DNA from: Sphagnum compactum | Taxonomy: Eukaryota > Bryophyta > Sphagnopsida > Sphagnales | Length of the DNA: 64,000 nt | Direction of reading: 5' to 3' | Assembly: GCA_965153455.1 (NCBI GenBank) | Contig: OZ234494.1 | Coordinates: 12,338,001-12,402,000 of the forward strand | Part shown: positions 37,040 to 50,377 of the stretch, in pieces | Layout: every line of letters starts with the position of its first letter | Numbering within the stretch: the stretch's first letter is position 1 | The notes under the pieces: generated by a model | Databases searched by the model: none | What the model saw: the letters and a program-made list of their open reading frames with translations, nothing else | Told to the model about the DNA's origin: nothing | Made by a program: the position numbers and the translations under genes

Positions 37040-38630
37040 TAACTAAAACCAAGTTGTTATAGATTAGAAATGAGATGTAGAATTGGTGAAGTAGAAAATG
37101 TTATAGTTTGTAACGAAGCCCAAAATTTGCATTGAAAGTTGGTAATAGTTCAATGGGACTATAAGGGAAGCTTAGATGCAAGTTAATATACTTTGGTTGT
37201 GGACATATTGTTGTAGAGAGTAATCATAATGAAACCCTAATGACAATTAAATGATGTATAATGGGAATTGAGGGCATGAAGAAGAACTTCAACATTTCAA
37301 AGTTAAAGCTAGGAATTCAGATTCTAAAGATATAATGGTTCAAAGTTTTCATGATCTTTTGTGAAACTTGGGTGTCAAAATGTTAGCTTTGAAATTTCAT
37401 TTTACTAAATTTATATATATATATATATTAGACCAAGCCATGTTTTAACTTGAATACATCTTATGGTCAATGTGTTTTTCTTGTTAGGCAAAAACATTGC
37501 TTTTAAGCTATGTAAAACATGGTTGCAAGGACTATTGCCATTTTGAGAAATGACTTAAGATTAGCTCTAACAATGTTCAGTATGTGACCTTGCAAAAGTT
37601 CATATACATCCTTTTGTTGCCTTTGAAGCTCAAAGAAATGTTGTCACCCTTTTCTTCCACATTCAAAGTCATAAAAATTGCTCAAATTCATCAAGAAATA
37701 AACAAAGATATGACCTTTGGAATTGAAAGGGGTAACTGTTCAAATATTAGCCCATGAAAATAGTTAATGTTTTGGAGCTTAAGATCTTTTAACATCGCTT
37801 TATTGCATATAGAGTTCAAATTTTTTTGTAGATTTTCAAGTGACGCATCCATAGCTTTTTAAATCATTTAAAATAGACAAAATTTGAAGAAGATATAGGA
37901 TTGGGAAGTGAGGGGGTTAAATGTTCTTGTTTTTGGTTTTTTTTTTCCCCCTCCTTTGTCTTTGTAGGCTAGTTCAAACAGCTTTTGTAGAGCTTCAGTT
38001 GGCACACCCATGACCATGAAATTGGCTTAAAAAGGACAAAAAAGAAAAAAAAACAAAGAAGATATGTAATGTTCAGTTATAAGGTAGGATAAATGTATCT
38101 AACTGAAGTGGGTTATATTTGATGGGAAGGAAAAGGATACTGAATTGTAGATGTGGACCTAACATTGTGCTATACTATGATTTCTTTAGTTTTCTTTCCT
38201 TAAAAAAACCAGAAGCTTTGAGCAAAGGCTCTCTTTGGGAATACTGAAAAAAGAATTCGTTAAAAAAGATTTTAAGAACTCCTACCACAAACCATTAATT
38301 CAAATAGCAACCCAGGAAAAGGCAACAATGCTGTTATTCAGGAAATCTTAACTTAGTGCAACATGGAAAATTTGATTAAAAAACATAGAAAAAAGGTTCG
38401 AAGAAATGTTTGAACATGATTTTTTAGCGCTTTTCCTAGAGATCTTTCTTATTAATGCAACCATCATTTTGCTTATCTATGGAGTTGTACTTAATATCTC
38501 TAAAAAATATGATTATCCACCATTAGTGCGTAATGTGAGTTGGCTCGGTTTTCTTAGTGTTGTGCGCCTAGGAGGGCGCGTTTGAGAAAACGAAGGTTGA
38601 AAGCAATTGCTCACCCATCATCAAACATCA
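37040..38630. other. AT-rich DNA, no gene recognised
   Basis: I see no open frame over 60 codons and no exon-like structure. An (AT)n run lies near 37412. The sequence is plain AT-rich intergenic DNA. Confidence 0.5.
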
Positions 38631-38636
38631 ACTTAT

Positions 38637-38760
38637 GCTGAGCCGAACTGGCATGTTTTGACTTTACTTCATCCAATTGTAATTTCCAGGGTCACATACT
38701 GAGCACAGCTGGAAATGCTCTTAGAGCAGCTCCTATGGTGCTCAATATGTGTGACCCTGC
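38637..38760 (+). pseudogene. Decayed partial duplicate of the exon at 38948-39205
   Basis: About 85 bases (38637-38722) align with 39009-39094: both carry 'cacatactgagcac', then 'gctgga.atgctct' and an upstream 'gact.ttctt..tcc.att' segment. The frame that is open downstream is closed here by stops. The piece also forms a foldback: 38688-38706 pairs with 38738-38758 with one gap and one mismatch. Confidence 0.6.
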
Positions 38761-38947
38761 AAAAATATTTTTCACATGCAAGTTTAGTTATTTACTTTCT
38801 TGTAACGCCCACCCATGAAACTGAAACTAGGACATCAAATAGGTGAGGAACTACTAATAACAAACCACCTGGACCAATCAGTACGATGGGCCGATCAGAA
38901 ACACTGAACAGCAGTCAGATCGCATTTATTACACTCTTTTTCTGCAG

Positions 38948-39205
38948 GTGCACAGCTTTGCTGGGCCTTTTACCGGCCATAGCAAGCAAACTGTGCAACC
39001 ATTTTCCGAAGCCAAACCGGTATATTATGACTTTTCTTCGTCCGATTTCAATGTGGAGGATCACATACTGAGCACCGCTGGAGATGCTCTAAGAGGATAT
39101 CAAAGGGCCTTTGTTACTGGACACTGGATTGTTGGGGCTAAGGAGATTTGGCCCAAGTTATTCCTTACCAAAAGTTCAAATAAACAAAATTGCATGTGTG
39201 ATTGA
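38948..39205 (+). CDS. Unidentified exon-like open frame
   Basis: An open frame follows a good acceptor ('tttctgcag', ending 38947) and runs to a stop near 39205. It includes VHSFAGPFTGHSK and then DFNVEDHILSTAGDALRGYQ. The balanced composition and the partial duplicate upstream suggest it is, or was, an exon of a real gene. I cannot name the family, and no partner exons were found. The ATG near 38948 is not a credible start. It could also be a captured gene fragment. Confidence 0.3.
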   Translation: MHSFAGPFTGHSKQTVQPFSEAKPVYYDFSSSDFNVEDHILSTAGDALRGYQRAFVTGHWIVGAKEIWPKLFLTKSSNKQNCMCD

Positions 39206-39943
39206 TTGCTTGCTTGCTGACGTTATTACTTGACATAAAGACAAAAAATCTTTTGGCCATGAAGTTTTTTCTTTTGCAAGAACATATCATCATAATACCT
39301 AATAAATTTATGAAATTGGGATGCCAAGGTGCTTTCCAATGGAAATATGGGGGCAAACCAAGCATGGATGCTCGTCCTTGGGAGGAAAGCAACAACTTCG
39401 GGGTTTCCTGTTTCCTCCCAAGCTATTGTAGGTTCAATTCATCACTAAGCTCTGATAAATGTTTCCTATTGCACAATGCATCAAATTACACACACACTCT
39501 AAGAAATCATTAATTAACTTAGGCATTGAAAACCATGTGTGTAGTGTGTACATGGGGGGGTCAATCTTAAGAACCATGTCAACCTTGTTTATCATGGTTA
39601 CAAATGACCATCATTTCTCTTGAAAGAAGAGGCAATCACCTAACGACCGTGAAAATTTATTAATTTTAGTCACATTTTATTGGCAAATGACTCTCTTTTT
39701 CAAAACAAATACCTAGATATATTTGTGTTAGGTTGAGCATCGAGGAGGTGCAACCGACAACAGCATTTGCATTTAGTCCGATTTTGGGATTTGGATTTGG
39801 GCTTTTGATTTGGAGTTTATGCTAGTTATGGCAGAACAAAGTTTATTTTTCTCAAATTGGATTTTTTTGCAAGAGAGTTTTCACCATAATTTGTGTGTGT
39901 GTGTGTGTGTGTGTTTTTTTTTTTGAGAGAGAGGAAATGACAA
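39206..39943. other. Flank of the GC-rich block, no gene recognised
   Basis: This is AT-rich sequence with a (GT)n microsatellite at about 39893-39914, a poly-T run and a short GA tract immediately before the GC-rich block. Confidence 0.5.
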
Positions 39944-41229
39944 TCATATATATTAATTTAGTAAGTCTGTTTGTGACGGAGGTTTTGGGGGGTGGGGGAG
40001 GGAGAGGCCGGTGAAGCAGCGGGTGACAGGGCTTGGTAATGGGGCGAGGGGGGGGCCAGCACGGGGCGGGAAGTTAATTATATATAACAGGGGAACGGGG
40101 GGGGGATCAACGAGTTAAAGAATCGGAATGGAAAATGCGAAGGACCGGGGGGGGGGGGTCGACGGGGTAAAAAACCGGAGTGGGCAATGGGAAGGACCGG
40201 GCGGGGGGGAGCTCGACGGGTGCATTATGCATATTAATTCAGTAAGTCTATATGTCTGTGACGGGGGTTTTGGGGGGTGGGGGAGGGTGACAGGGCTTAG
40301 TCTGTCAGTCTGTCTTGGGCACGGGCACGGACTGGGCACGGGCACGGGCATGGGCGGGACTGGGTACGGATTGAGCACGGATTGGGCACGGGACTGGGCA
40401 CGGACTGGGCACGGGCACGGGCGAACTGGGCACGGGCGGGCTGGGCCCGGGAAAGGGGCACGGCACGGACGGACTGGGCACGGGCGAACTAGGCACGGGC
40501 AGACTGGGCACGGGCTGAACATGGGCGGGTAGGGCACGGGCGGATTGTGTCCGAACGTCACGGGTACCCACTAGTATTAATTCAATAAGTTCGTCTGTCT
40601 GTGACGGGGGGTTTGGGGGGTGGGGGAGGGAGAGGCCGGTGAAGCAGCGGGCGATGCCCAACACTACGTCTGTCTGTGACAGGGGTTGGTCTGTCAGTCT
40701 ATCTTGGGCACGGGCGGGAACTGGGCACGGGCACGAGCACGGGCGGGACTGGGCACGGGCACGGGCGGGACTGGGCACGGGCATGGGCAGGCTGGGCCCG
40801 GGAGAGGGGCACAGCACGGACGGACTGGGCACGGGCGAGCATGGCACGGGCGGACTGGGCACGGACTGGGCACGGGCACGGGGAGGGAGAGGCCGGTGAA
40901 GCAGCGGGCGATGCCCAACACTACGTCTGTCTGTGACAGGGCTTGGTCTGTCAGTTTGTCTTGGGCACGGGTGGGAACTGGGCACGGACTGGGCACGGGC
41001 ACGGGCGGGACTAGGCACGGACTGGGCACAAGCACGGGCGGGCTGGGCCCGGGAGAGGGGCATGGCACGGGCGGATTGGGCACGAGTGGGCACGGCACGG
41101 GTGGACTGAGCACGGACTGGGCACGAGCACGAGACTGAGCACGAACATGGGACTGGGCACGGACACAGGCGGACTAGGCACGGGCTGAACACGGGCGGAT
41201 TGTGTCCGAACGTCACGGGTACCCACTAG
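39944..41229 (+). mobile_element. Helitron-like element(s) filled with a GC-rich minisatellite
   Basis: The block begins with TC (after A) and 'atatattaatttagtaag', and ends with 'cgtcacgggtacccactag' before T. These are the A/T-flanked TC...CTAG termini typical of plant Helitrons, with the GGGTACCC palindrome as a small 3' hairpin. The same 3' end occurs internally at 40571-40574, directly followed by another 'tattaattcaataag' start, so two copies are in tandem (39944-40574 and 40575-41229). The interior is a degenerate array of 'actgggcacgggc' words. A 257-bp direct repeat carries 'gaagcagcgggcgatgccca' (near 40642 and 40899). Long G runs on the plus strand could form G-quadruplexes. No Rep/helicase is present, so it would be non-autonomous. 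Confidence 0.6.
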
Positions 41230-41530
41230 TTGAGAGTAGTAAAACATACATTGATTAAAAGAAAACATATAATCCTCTTGGAGGAGCCCATAGAACATTG
41301 ATTAGGAAGCAAGTGATCTTGTAGGAATGCACTTGGAAGGGTTTGTTTGGTGAAGGTCCTCAATGTCCTTCCATTCTTGGTTGCTTGATAGCTTAATTAA
41401 GTTTTAAGGTCTAGTTATATTTATTCCATGGGGTGAATAAATTATTGAGTATTCCAAGTGAATATTTCAATGAGATTGAATGATTGTGGATGAAAATGCA
41501 AATGCAGATGGAAACCTATTAAACCACAAT

Positions 41531-41581
41531 ATAAAGCTAAATGGAAAAAATTAGCTTTAGGGTTTTTCCATTTAGCTTTAT
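41531..41581. repeat. Perfect 19-bp hairpin with 13-base loop
   Basis: Bases 41531-41549 (ataaagctaaatggaaaaa) and 41563-41581 are exact reverse complements. The loop contains another 'tagcttta', suggesting origin by local template switching. It lies directly next to a 32-bp tandem array. Confidence 0.85.
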
Positions 41582-41600
41582 CCTATACAACTTGGAGAGG

Positions 41601-41722
41601 AAACTCCCCATGTACCTTCCCACTTGGGATGGAAACTACCCATGTATCTTTCCACTTGGATGAGAAACTCCCCTCGTACCTTCGTGCCTGGATAGGAAAT
41701 TACCCATATACCTTCTTCCCAC
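41601..41722. repeat. 32-bp minisatellite, nearly four units
   Basis: Units start at 41601, 41633, 41665 and 41697 with exact 32-base spacing, each resembling 'aaactccccatgtaccttcc' plus 'cacttggatgag'. Units differ at several positions, so the array is not recent. Confidence 0.9.
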
Positions 41723-44700
41723 TTTTGCACTTTTGAAAAAGCTAGAGGCATTTTTAATATGCAAAAAGCAAACCGAATTCTTGCATATTAGGAAGATGCT
41801 ATCATTTGCATTAGTTTGCACCAATTCCATTGCAATAAAATGTTACGTCCTTCTTATCTTAATATTCTCTCAAACTGAAATTGAACAACCCCATTCTTAC
41901 CATGAAGTTTTTAGGCTCTTTTTCATCTCTCATGAAGTTTGTGTACTCTCCCATCCTATTTCACATCATCATTTATTGTTGAATTGTGAATGGCTAAAAT
42001 AGGAATTGCACCCAAAAAAAAAAACCCTAGACAATTGGGCCTCATAACTAGCAACTTGACACCAAAACTTGGTAGTCTTTCTAACTTATGCTTAGTCTCC
42101 ATAAGAAGAGATAACATACCTTAGACAATTGCCAATAACAACAAGTTAGAGATGTTTAAAAGCCTCCACCAAAACTCTTGGAAATGTTTCCAAGTGATGG
42201 ATCCCAAAGTTCCCAATAACGACAAGTTAGCGATGTCTAATTGGACCATTTTTTATGAAGCTTTCGGAGCATTTTGGAATCTGCAAAAAAAATTTGCAAT
42301 GTGAAGTGGAGGTGGCGAACTTTCTAGAATGAAAGTAATTCACACCTTGTGGTAGCATATGAGGTTACCGAATCAAATCTGGGAAGATAAAATCCTATCG
42401 AATGTGAGTATGGGAGTCTTGGACCCCGACCAAGATACCCTACTTTGATTTGGTGGGAACACTTGCTAGATCAAGTGGTTATCTTGAAAGTGGGTTTGGT
42501 GTACGAATGGGATTGGATGCTGGAGATTTGGGGTGCCTTATCAAACTGAAATAATTGGAGTTTCACATGTACTCACTATACACCTCTCCTATTAATTTGA
42601 AGAGGTGCCTCCCAAGTTTTTTTTTTAAATTTCTTTTTTTTTGCAACGAGCCAATTTGATTGGCCCATCACTCAAAAAAAATGAAAGTATGGAGGCTGCC
42701 CAAAATAAAAGGTTCTATTTTGAAGTATAGAGTTCCTCCCCTTTGGCCCACCTGAAAGGAACAACATTTTGCCAAAGCATATGGAATTAAAGTGAGGTGC
42801 TATGGAGAACATGCTAGGGAACACATTGGGAACTTGGGGAACATGTTGAGAACCCGTGGGGGTAAGAACACATTGGGAACCAGGGAAAACTGGGGGTACT
42901 TATCCATCAAAAATGTTTGATGGAAAACTGAAAACAATTTGTGAAGTGAAGAATTTAGGTTGGCATTAGATAAATGGATCAACAAATATCTCAATGGCTT
43001 TGGATACACCCAACTTCCCAAAAGATGGTGCACTACTTACATCTCACTTTGAGGGGGGGTGCTTTAGATATCTCTATTCTAGTGCATTTTATTGACATTT
43101 GTACAAATCAGCTCCAGACACCATGTTAGAAATCTTTGTGGCCAAGATTTGGATTTATCTAACCGTTTGAAGAGAATGTTGAAGAATACCATATTAAAAA
43201 AAGAGCTATGCACATCGGGTATAACTCCTAGCGAATTGCAAAGTGATACAAAAAAACTCGCCAATTTTGATTGCATTAGAAACACACTACCACAAAGAAG
43301 AAATGAAAGAGAAAATGAAAGCACCCATGTGAGCATTCCAACTCGCTCTATTTAACACCCATGTTGAAAATTACTCAAAGTGCAAGGCCCTTACAAAAAC
43401 TTCACTTTTTCTGGGGGTTCTTTGAACTGAATTTTTGTTGTGTCCTTACGATTTTTTTTCTCTTAGATAGGACTAAAAGGACCTCATATGAAGAGTGGAG
43501 GGCTTGGTGCAACATGAGCTTGATAACTTCCATAATTAATCACTTGATTTTTTATCCCAATCAAGCCTGAATATCAACTTTAGTCCAATAAAACAGTTGT
43601 CTTTTTGCGGCCAATTTTTGCACTATGTCAACAAATTTAAGTGCCATAAAACCCATACAACTGGTAAAAAGTCTTTTTATATATAATTTTTCAAATAAAA
43701 TTGCTAAAAAGGAAAGGTTTTTGGGACTAGCTTCACTAGATTTAGAGGTCACAAAACATTAATTTTTTTTTAATATTTACGGATCATGTAGTCAAATCTG
43801 GCTAGATCCTCCTGTGGATGGTTGGTTGCCAATGTGCCTACATCACAAAAGTGAAAAGGAAAGTGTCGTTACCATCGTACACATTTTACCCGGTAAGTTC
43901 TTTGATTTGATTCCATTGAGCGTTATTTGGCAACATTGTGTTATGGCAAACCCTTTTCCATTGGCTTTGCGTTAAAGAGGCGTTTTGGAATTTTACCATT
44001 TCATCAATGGTGCATGCCTTTATCGTTTGCATCATTTATTCCTCTCATCACATCATCTTATGTTCCAGAAGTTAAGGCGTGCACATATGTGAACCTACGC
44101 TTCAAAGTATTCGCGCTTTACACACCTTGTGAAAAACCATCATAACCTAACTTGGAGCACCATTCTCTTGTGGTTTTCTGTCATTAAATGCAAGTCACAA
44201 AACTTCTTCCTCTTTTGTGCTTTATAAACATCCCCATCCCTCCATTGCTAGTAAGTCCATTTTTTTTGTGTGTGAAGTTGTGAGCCATTTTGTGATGTCT
44301 TTCATGTATTGATTTAATGTTGTTTTGAGAAAAGCTCATTGTTTTAGTTAGTTATGCTCGTCACCACACCTTTCTTTGGGTTCTATGATAATTGCTTTGT
44401 AATCTGACCATCAACTATGTGATTACTTAATCATTGGGGAATCATGCATTAATACTTACATATGAATTTCTTTTTTATTCCCATTCATGTTTCATTATCT
44501 TCTCTTAAAAGGAACCTAACTAAAACCTCTAAGTCTTATCATTTTTTGTAGGAAGGTTTTCTTGCCTTTTCATTTTCATAACGAAGTGTGAATTGCATGG
44601 TTTATATTGAGTGATAATCAATAAAATGTTTTGCACCTTTCTTACCATGTTCAAGCTTTGAGGTACTTGTTCATATCTCTTTGATCAACATTTTGTTCAT

Positions 44701-47700
44701 TTTTCAAGTTGTATGTGTTTGAAAGTGTTGTCATTATTTTATATACATATGGTCAATAATTTGTCTTTTAGCTTTTTTTCAATATTATATTAAACTTGTT
44801 ATCATTTGCCCACACTACTCATTGTTGATTCAATATTGAAGCCCATCCTATTCAATTTACACCAATTTGATAGATTGACATCTTTTTCATGCATTATCAT
44901 TTTCTTTTTACATCAATGGGCATAGTATTTTGGTCCTTGGGTGCACATAAAGGCAAGTTGCTATTGGGTGAAAGTTTTGCAAATAGACATGATAAGGATT
45001 ATTAATGCATCTAATTTTTTTTTAAAGAACTATTTAGGTTTTGGTTACTTGAACATGGAAACAATTCGTAAATTCCATTTTGGAAAGCTTGTCCAACTTA
45101 TGAAAACTTTGAACTAGTTTGGGGTTAATGCTCTCTTCGCACTTGAAGTTAGTCCAATAGCAAATTTAGATTAAAAAAGAAACAATATACATGGCATTCA
45201 CACCTAGAGTTATCACTAACATTGAATGAGATGTGAAAAATGATGTGTCATGTTGCGTGACAAGAATGTTAACACCAGAATAAACTATCATTAAATTGTA
45301 AACTAACAATTCAAATTCGATTGTTTCAGCACAAAGGTCAATGGTAAACTATAGATTCAAAACATGGTTAAATATTTTTATGTTAACATACTAATTCTTG
45401 TTAGTACATATTGAATTCATGTATGCACACCCCTATTCCCACCCAACATATTGATGAATGAGATGCAATCATAACATAACATTGAGTTATCATATTAGTA
45501 GTGTAAACAATGTGAATTGATGTTAATAATTAGTAATAGCATGGGGTAAATTGTCGGCATGATTAACGAGTGAAAAAAACATGCTTGTAGCTAATTGGAT
45601 GTCTTTATATGTATAACAAATCGGAAATTAGGATTTGGTTTGGTTATTAAAAAATGGACATTGATTAGTAGTTTCAATAGCCCATGATGAAGTGACTAGT
45701 CATATTTTTTTATGTATTAATTTGAAGGTCCTAACTTATTGAAACTTAGGTAATTTTAAATTTTTAAATCAAAATTAATTTTTTGTATTGATATTTCATA
45801 CTTTGTCCAAATGAAAAAAATTAAACTTCATCCTCAAAGACTTCTCCCAAGATGTACACATCTATAAATTTTTTAAGAAAAAAAATCAGGTAATATGATT
45901 AAAAATGCATTTGAATCCTCACTGTTTCATACATTTCAACAACAATGATGTCTTGAAGAATTATTTTTTTCCCATAAAGTTTTTTGTAAATAAACCAATT
46001 TAAAACCAACATGATTTTTTTGAAATTTTAAAAATAATATTAAACTAAATATCAAATTTCCCACCTTTTGCATAAATGTTTGTGTAACATTTATTTATAT
46101 AACATTTAAATATTTATTTTCAATTTAAAAATAAAATATGTAATTTATTAAACATATAATATTATGTAAAAATATTTAAATGTTATATAAATTATTATTA
46201 TTACAAAAAATTAGAATTATTAATTTATACAATTAAATTTTATTATGAATAATAAAATTTCATCTTATTTTTAAATGGTCTTTTCAATTCATTAAATGTG
46301 ATTTAACATCAACTGTAACATTTTTCCAAGTTGTATGACCAAATATTTTGGTAAATCAATAATTAATGATTTTGGATTGAACTTTATATTCTTGGCTACC
46401 CATTATATGGAGACTTGCAAACCAATGCCATTTTGGGGCATGTGGATTTCTTTTGAATCATTTGGATACAATTGATAGGGTTATATATTGGTATTTACTG
46501 TCAAAATTTTAAAGGAAGATATTCATCAAAATAAACTTTTGAACAAGAGTCCCAACCAATGCTTTTTTTTTGGCACAATTTCGCACGCGAGAAAAAAAAA
46601 ACATTAACAAATCCAATGTAAAGTTTTTTGGGAATTTTTTTATAAAAAATTGCCATATCTTGAGGAAAAAAATGCTAAAAGTTGCCATATTTAGACAATG
46701 TGTTCCTATAGGTTGCCAAAACTAGGCAGGATTCCAAAAAAATCTACTTGTCCACTAGGACAATTGCCATTTATTGTTACTTAATGTTGGGGATCCTAGC
46801 CATTGCACCTACTTGAGGAATATGGAAAAAAAAACCTTGGTCCCAATTTGAGTTTTTGGATAAATATTCACACTCTGGTTCAAATAAAATTGGATCAAGT
46901 TCAACATTTTCATTTTTTATGTGTAAATTAGAAAAACAAATCCCAAACTATTAGAAAAATGCCAAAGTTTCAAAAGCACAATACTAAAAGAATTAAAAAC
47001 TTGAAGCAAGCCATAACATAATAGAAGCTTCACAAAAATTCTATGTTGTAGAAGTTTATGTAATATTTATTTTAAAACATATTACCATGTACCGTTAAAT
47101 CCAAGCTAGGCTCAATTTTGTGGACTTAATCTTACACCAAAATTTACCAAAAAATTCATAATACATTAAAAGCCCATTGCATCCAAATGAATATATAATA
47201 TCAATGCATTTATGTTTTTTTGAAGGTGATTAAGAGTTTTCAATTTGCAAATATGACCCCTCCCCCACCCCCTCTCAAGGTTCTTTAATTTTGAAAATTT
47301 GGTCAAACAAGGTCAATGGCACACATTATAATTTAAAAAATATGACTATAGTCATGTAGTCATGAAAATGACTATAGCCAAAAAAATGGCATAGTCACAA
47401 AACATATATTACTCCATGACTAGATTGGGACATTAGTCGTATATGTTTAAATCATGGATGCCACATTTTGGTGCAGTGAATGGTTTGGATTGTCCCTTTT
47501 ATGGGGAAGGTCCTAAAATCAATTCCTTGAAATTAGATAATGCAAGTTCAAAAAAAAGTTAAGTTCTTTTTTCAATAGGCCCTTTTGAAAATTAATTAGT
47601 GTCAAACATTAATCATACTTATAGTATGTTAAATCCATGAAAATGAATGTTTCTTTTGAAATTGGAAGGTTATTGTAGTCCTTTTAAGGGTTTAGCACAC

Positions 47701-50195
47701 TCATGTGTTGAATAATTATTTTATTTTTCAAAATCCACTTCAACAATCAAAAACATATTTTTCAAATTTTTGGCAATAAATATAGACAAATCTTTTCATT
47801 GATTCTCTTAAATTTGAACCTCTAACATAATGAAACCTTTTACAACATTTTTAATTTCTTCTTTTTGCAAAAATGACATAACTTCATGTTCCACCAAATT
47901 ATAGGATACAAAAATGTTGTCAATTATTGGATACATGATTTGCAATAATGGATTGGCTTTAAGCAAAAAGCTCATGGGTTTCCACCAATTTTTAATTTTT
48001 TTCCTTGTTTGTAATCTCCTTTGAAAAATTTATTTCAAATAAATAATTTCTACAAAGTTTGGTTTTTCAAAAACTTATTTAATTAACACCAAACCTGGAA
48101 AGCTATTATGATGTTTGTTTATTAGTCAATGTTAACACATCAACATCAAAGGGTCTAAATTGTTTAGGGGTTAAAGTTTTATCTTGATGGGATTAAAATG
48201 GAAACATATTGTTTTGCCAATCACATGTGATTGAATAACTTTCATCTTATAAGGATATTGCACCATTGAGGTGTGCTCAATTTCTAACATGAGAATAAAC
48301 ATGATTGGGCAATGTTTTTCAAGGTTTGAACTCCCAATACCAAGATTTAGTTTTGTGTGATTGGTTGACTTTGGATAACTTTTATTACAAGGGTTAAGTT
48401 AGTTTTGTGGTATGAAATTAAAGTTTGAAATGCTACGAATTTTATGCACATCATCAAAAGGTTCATTCATAATAAAAATAAGTTAGGGTGCCAAGGACAA
48501 AATCTTTTCTAAGGACTACATTTGACATGTGGCCTTTTTATATCGATTTATAATGTCAAATACATGATTGAACACCCATTAATACACCATCCAAAAATCC
48601 CATTTCCAATGGATTTGGGACAAACCCCACTTGAATGGGGTTCACCCTAGTTCCACTCAAACCTGCATCTGCATATTTGTCTCTACTCATCATAACATTC
48701 TACCTATTATCATGTGACTTCATATTTCATACATATTTTGTATTGGTTTGCAACTTACTAATTGATGGTGGAGTGACCTACTTATTATTTCTAAGGTCCC
48801 TCCCCCCCCAATGACCAATCATATAATATGTCACATCAACTTGATAATTTAATCCACTTTTTACAAAGACTTTGTCTTATGGTACTTTTGACTCCTAATA
48901 ACACGAATGCACCTAATTAAACATGTGATTCATAGATATAATTGTAACAAAATCAAATAGCATGTTTATATTGATCATTGAAATAATAATATTTTTAGTT
49001 CAATATATCAAAGCTTATTTTATGGTTACTTTTCATTTATGCTAACAAGGATTGAAATGTCAATTCACTTTACCATGCATTCATGCCAACATAGTTTTCT
49101 TTTTCTTTTTAAACCTTCATTGGTCTAAATTAATCCTATTTTGTTAAGGGTGCAAGTTGCAAAAGTTCCCTCACCATGAACATGCAAATTCTAATGCCTC
49201 AATCATTTTTTTTAAGCTTTTAGTATGCACCTTAACAACAGTCATCATGGGTTTGCTACTCATTGTGGTTTTGTTGTTTTTGTTTCCCCTTTGTAATAAG
49301 AAGTTTGAAAGAAAATCTAAATTGTCACCCTAGAATCTTTGCTTCTACCTTGTAAGTTGCACAAGGTGTTTTGAAAAAGTTCTATTGAAGGGGAATTCCA
49401 TGTTGTCATTTCTGTTACTATAATCTTCCTTAAGGTCCTTAAGAAGTCCAAGTACTAAATACATTTTTCCACCTATTTCCCCTTTTTGCTTTGCTACCCA
49501 TGGTCTTGTTATTTGACATTATCTTGTGATTGTTGTTGTATATCTTGTGTTTTTGGCATTGATATTCTTCTTGCAATCCTTCTTTTCCTTATTTATATAT
49601 ATATATATATAATCATCAAGTGTTGTAGATTTCAATCCTTTTAATAAGCATGCATGCCCTTTTGAAAGAATCTACCACATCACTAAACTTTTGTACTTGA
49701 ATGAATTTCGTTGCAACTAAAGAATGAACACTATTAGTTCCCTTTGTATTTAATGAACAAGTGGCACAAGTTGTTGAGGATCAAAATTATGGCATAGGTT
49801 GTTAAAGAGCAAGTGTTCATCAAACATGCATTGAAGAACAATTGCCACCAATTTTGCCCAATGTTTAGCTTTTTTTTACAACTCTTGTAATAGATGTTAT
49901 TGATGATATGTCTTATGGAAAATATTTTAAATTTATTTTTTATAGTTAAATATAATGTGTCACCTTTTTTTACATTGAAATCAATATTTCCCATTCATTT
50001 GATTTTGTAAGATGTTACATTTTTATACATTTTCTTTTGTCTTTTTATGTAAAATCAAATTACCTACATAGAAAGTATATCTAAATTCAATAATGAAGGA
50101 AAAAATCTATATTGAAACATCACAAGTGATGGTATGAGGAAACAAATGTGAGTGATGTAATGTATCACATTTCCAACTACTAATGGACATTACCT
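41723..50195. other. Long AT-rich gene desert
   Basis: No gene, exon chain or named element was found. Open stretches at 41733-42002, 43092-43355, 43361-43570 and 43927-44145 (+) are unassigned. From 44.2 to 50 kb almost no open frame exceeds 60 codons, and the DNA is dominated by A/T runs, which fits very old element debris. An (AT)n run lies near 49594. Confidence 0.5.
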
Positions 50196-50377
50196 TAGTA
50201 CCTTGGCCAATTCGAACCTAATTATATTATTTTGAAAAGTGTTGAAATTTTCAAAAATTATATCTTCCAAATCAACAAATATTGTGAAGGAAAATAGTGA
50301 ATATTCCATTCGTTAAATGAATGTTTCAAAATTAATTAATTATTCAATGGACATGTGTTGAAATGGCCAAGGTACTA
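50196..50377. mobile_element. MITE with 14-bp terminal inverted repeats
   Basis: The ends TAGTACCTTGGCCA (50196-50209) and TGGCCAAGGTACTA (50364-50377) are perfect inverted repeats, with weaker pairing continuing inward. The 182-bp element is AT-rich and non-coding. A diverged relative lies at 36835-37036. The transposase superfamily is not assignable from the ends alone. Confidence 0.75.

Noticed and set aside
40115-41216. Long overlapping open frames on both strands (up to 303 codons) rich in Pro/Cys/Arg or Gly/His/Arg
   Set aside because: They arise because the 'gggcacgg' tandem repeat lacks stop codons in several frames on both strands. The translations are low-complexity and have no gene context.
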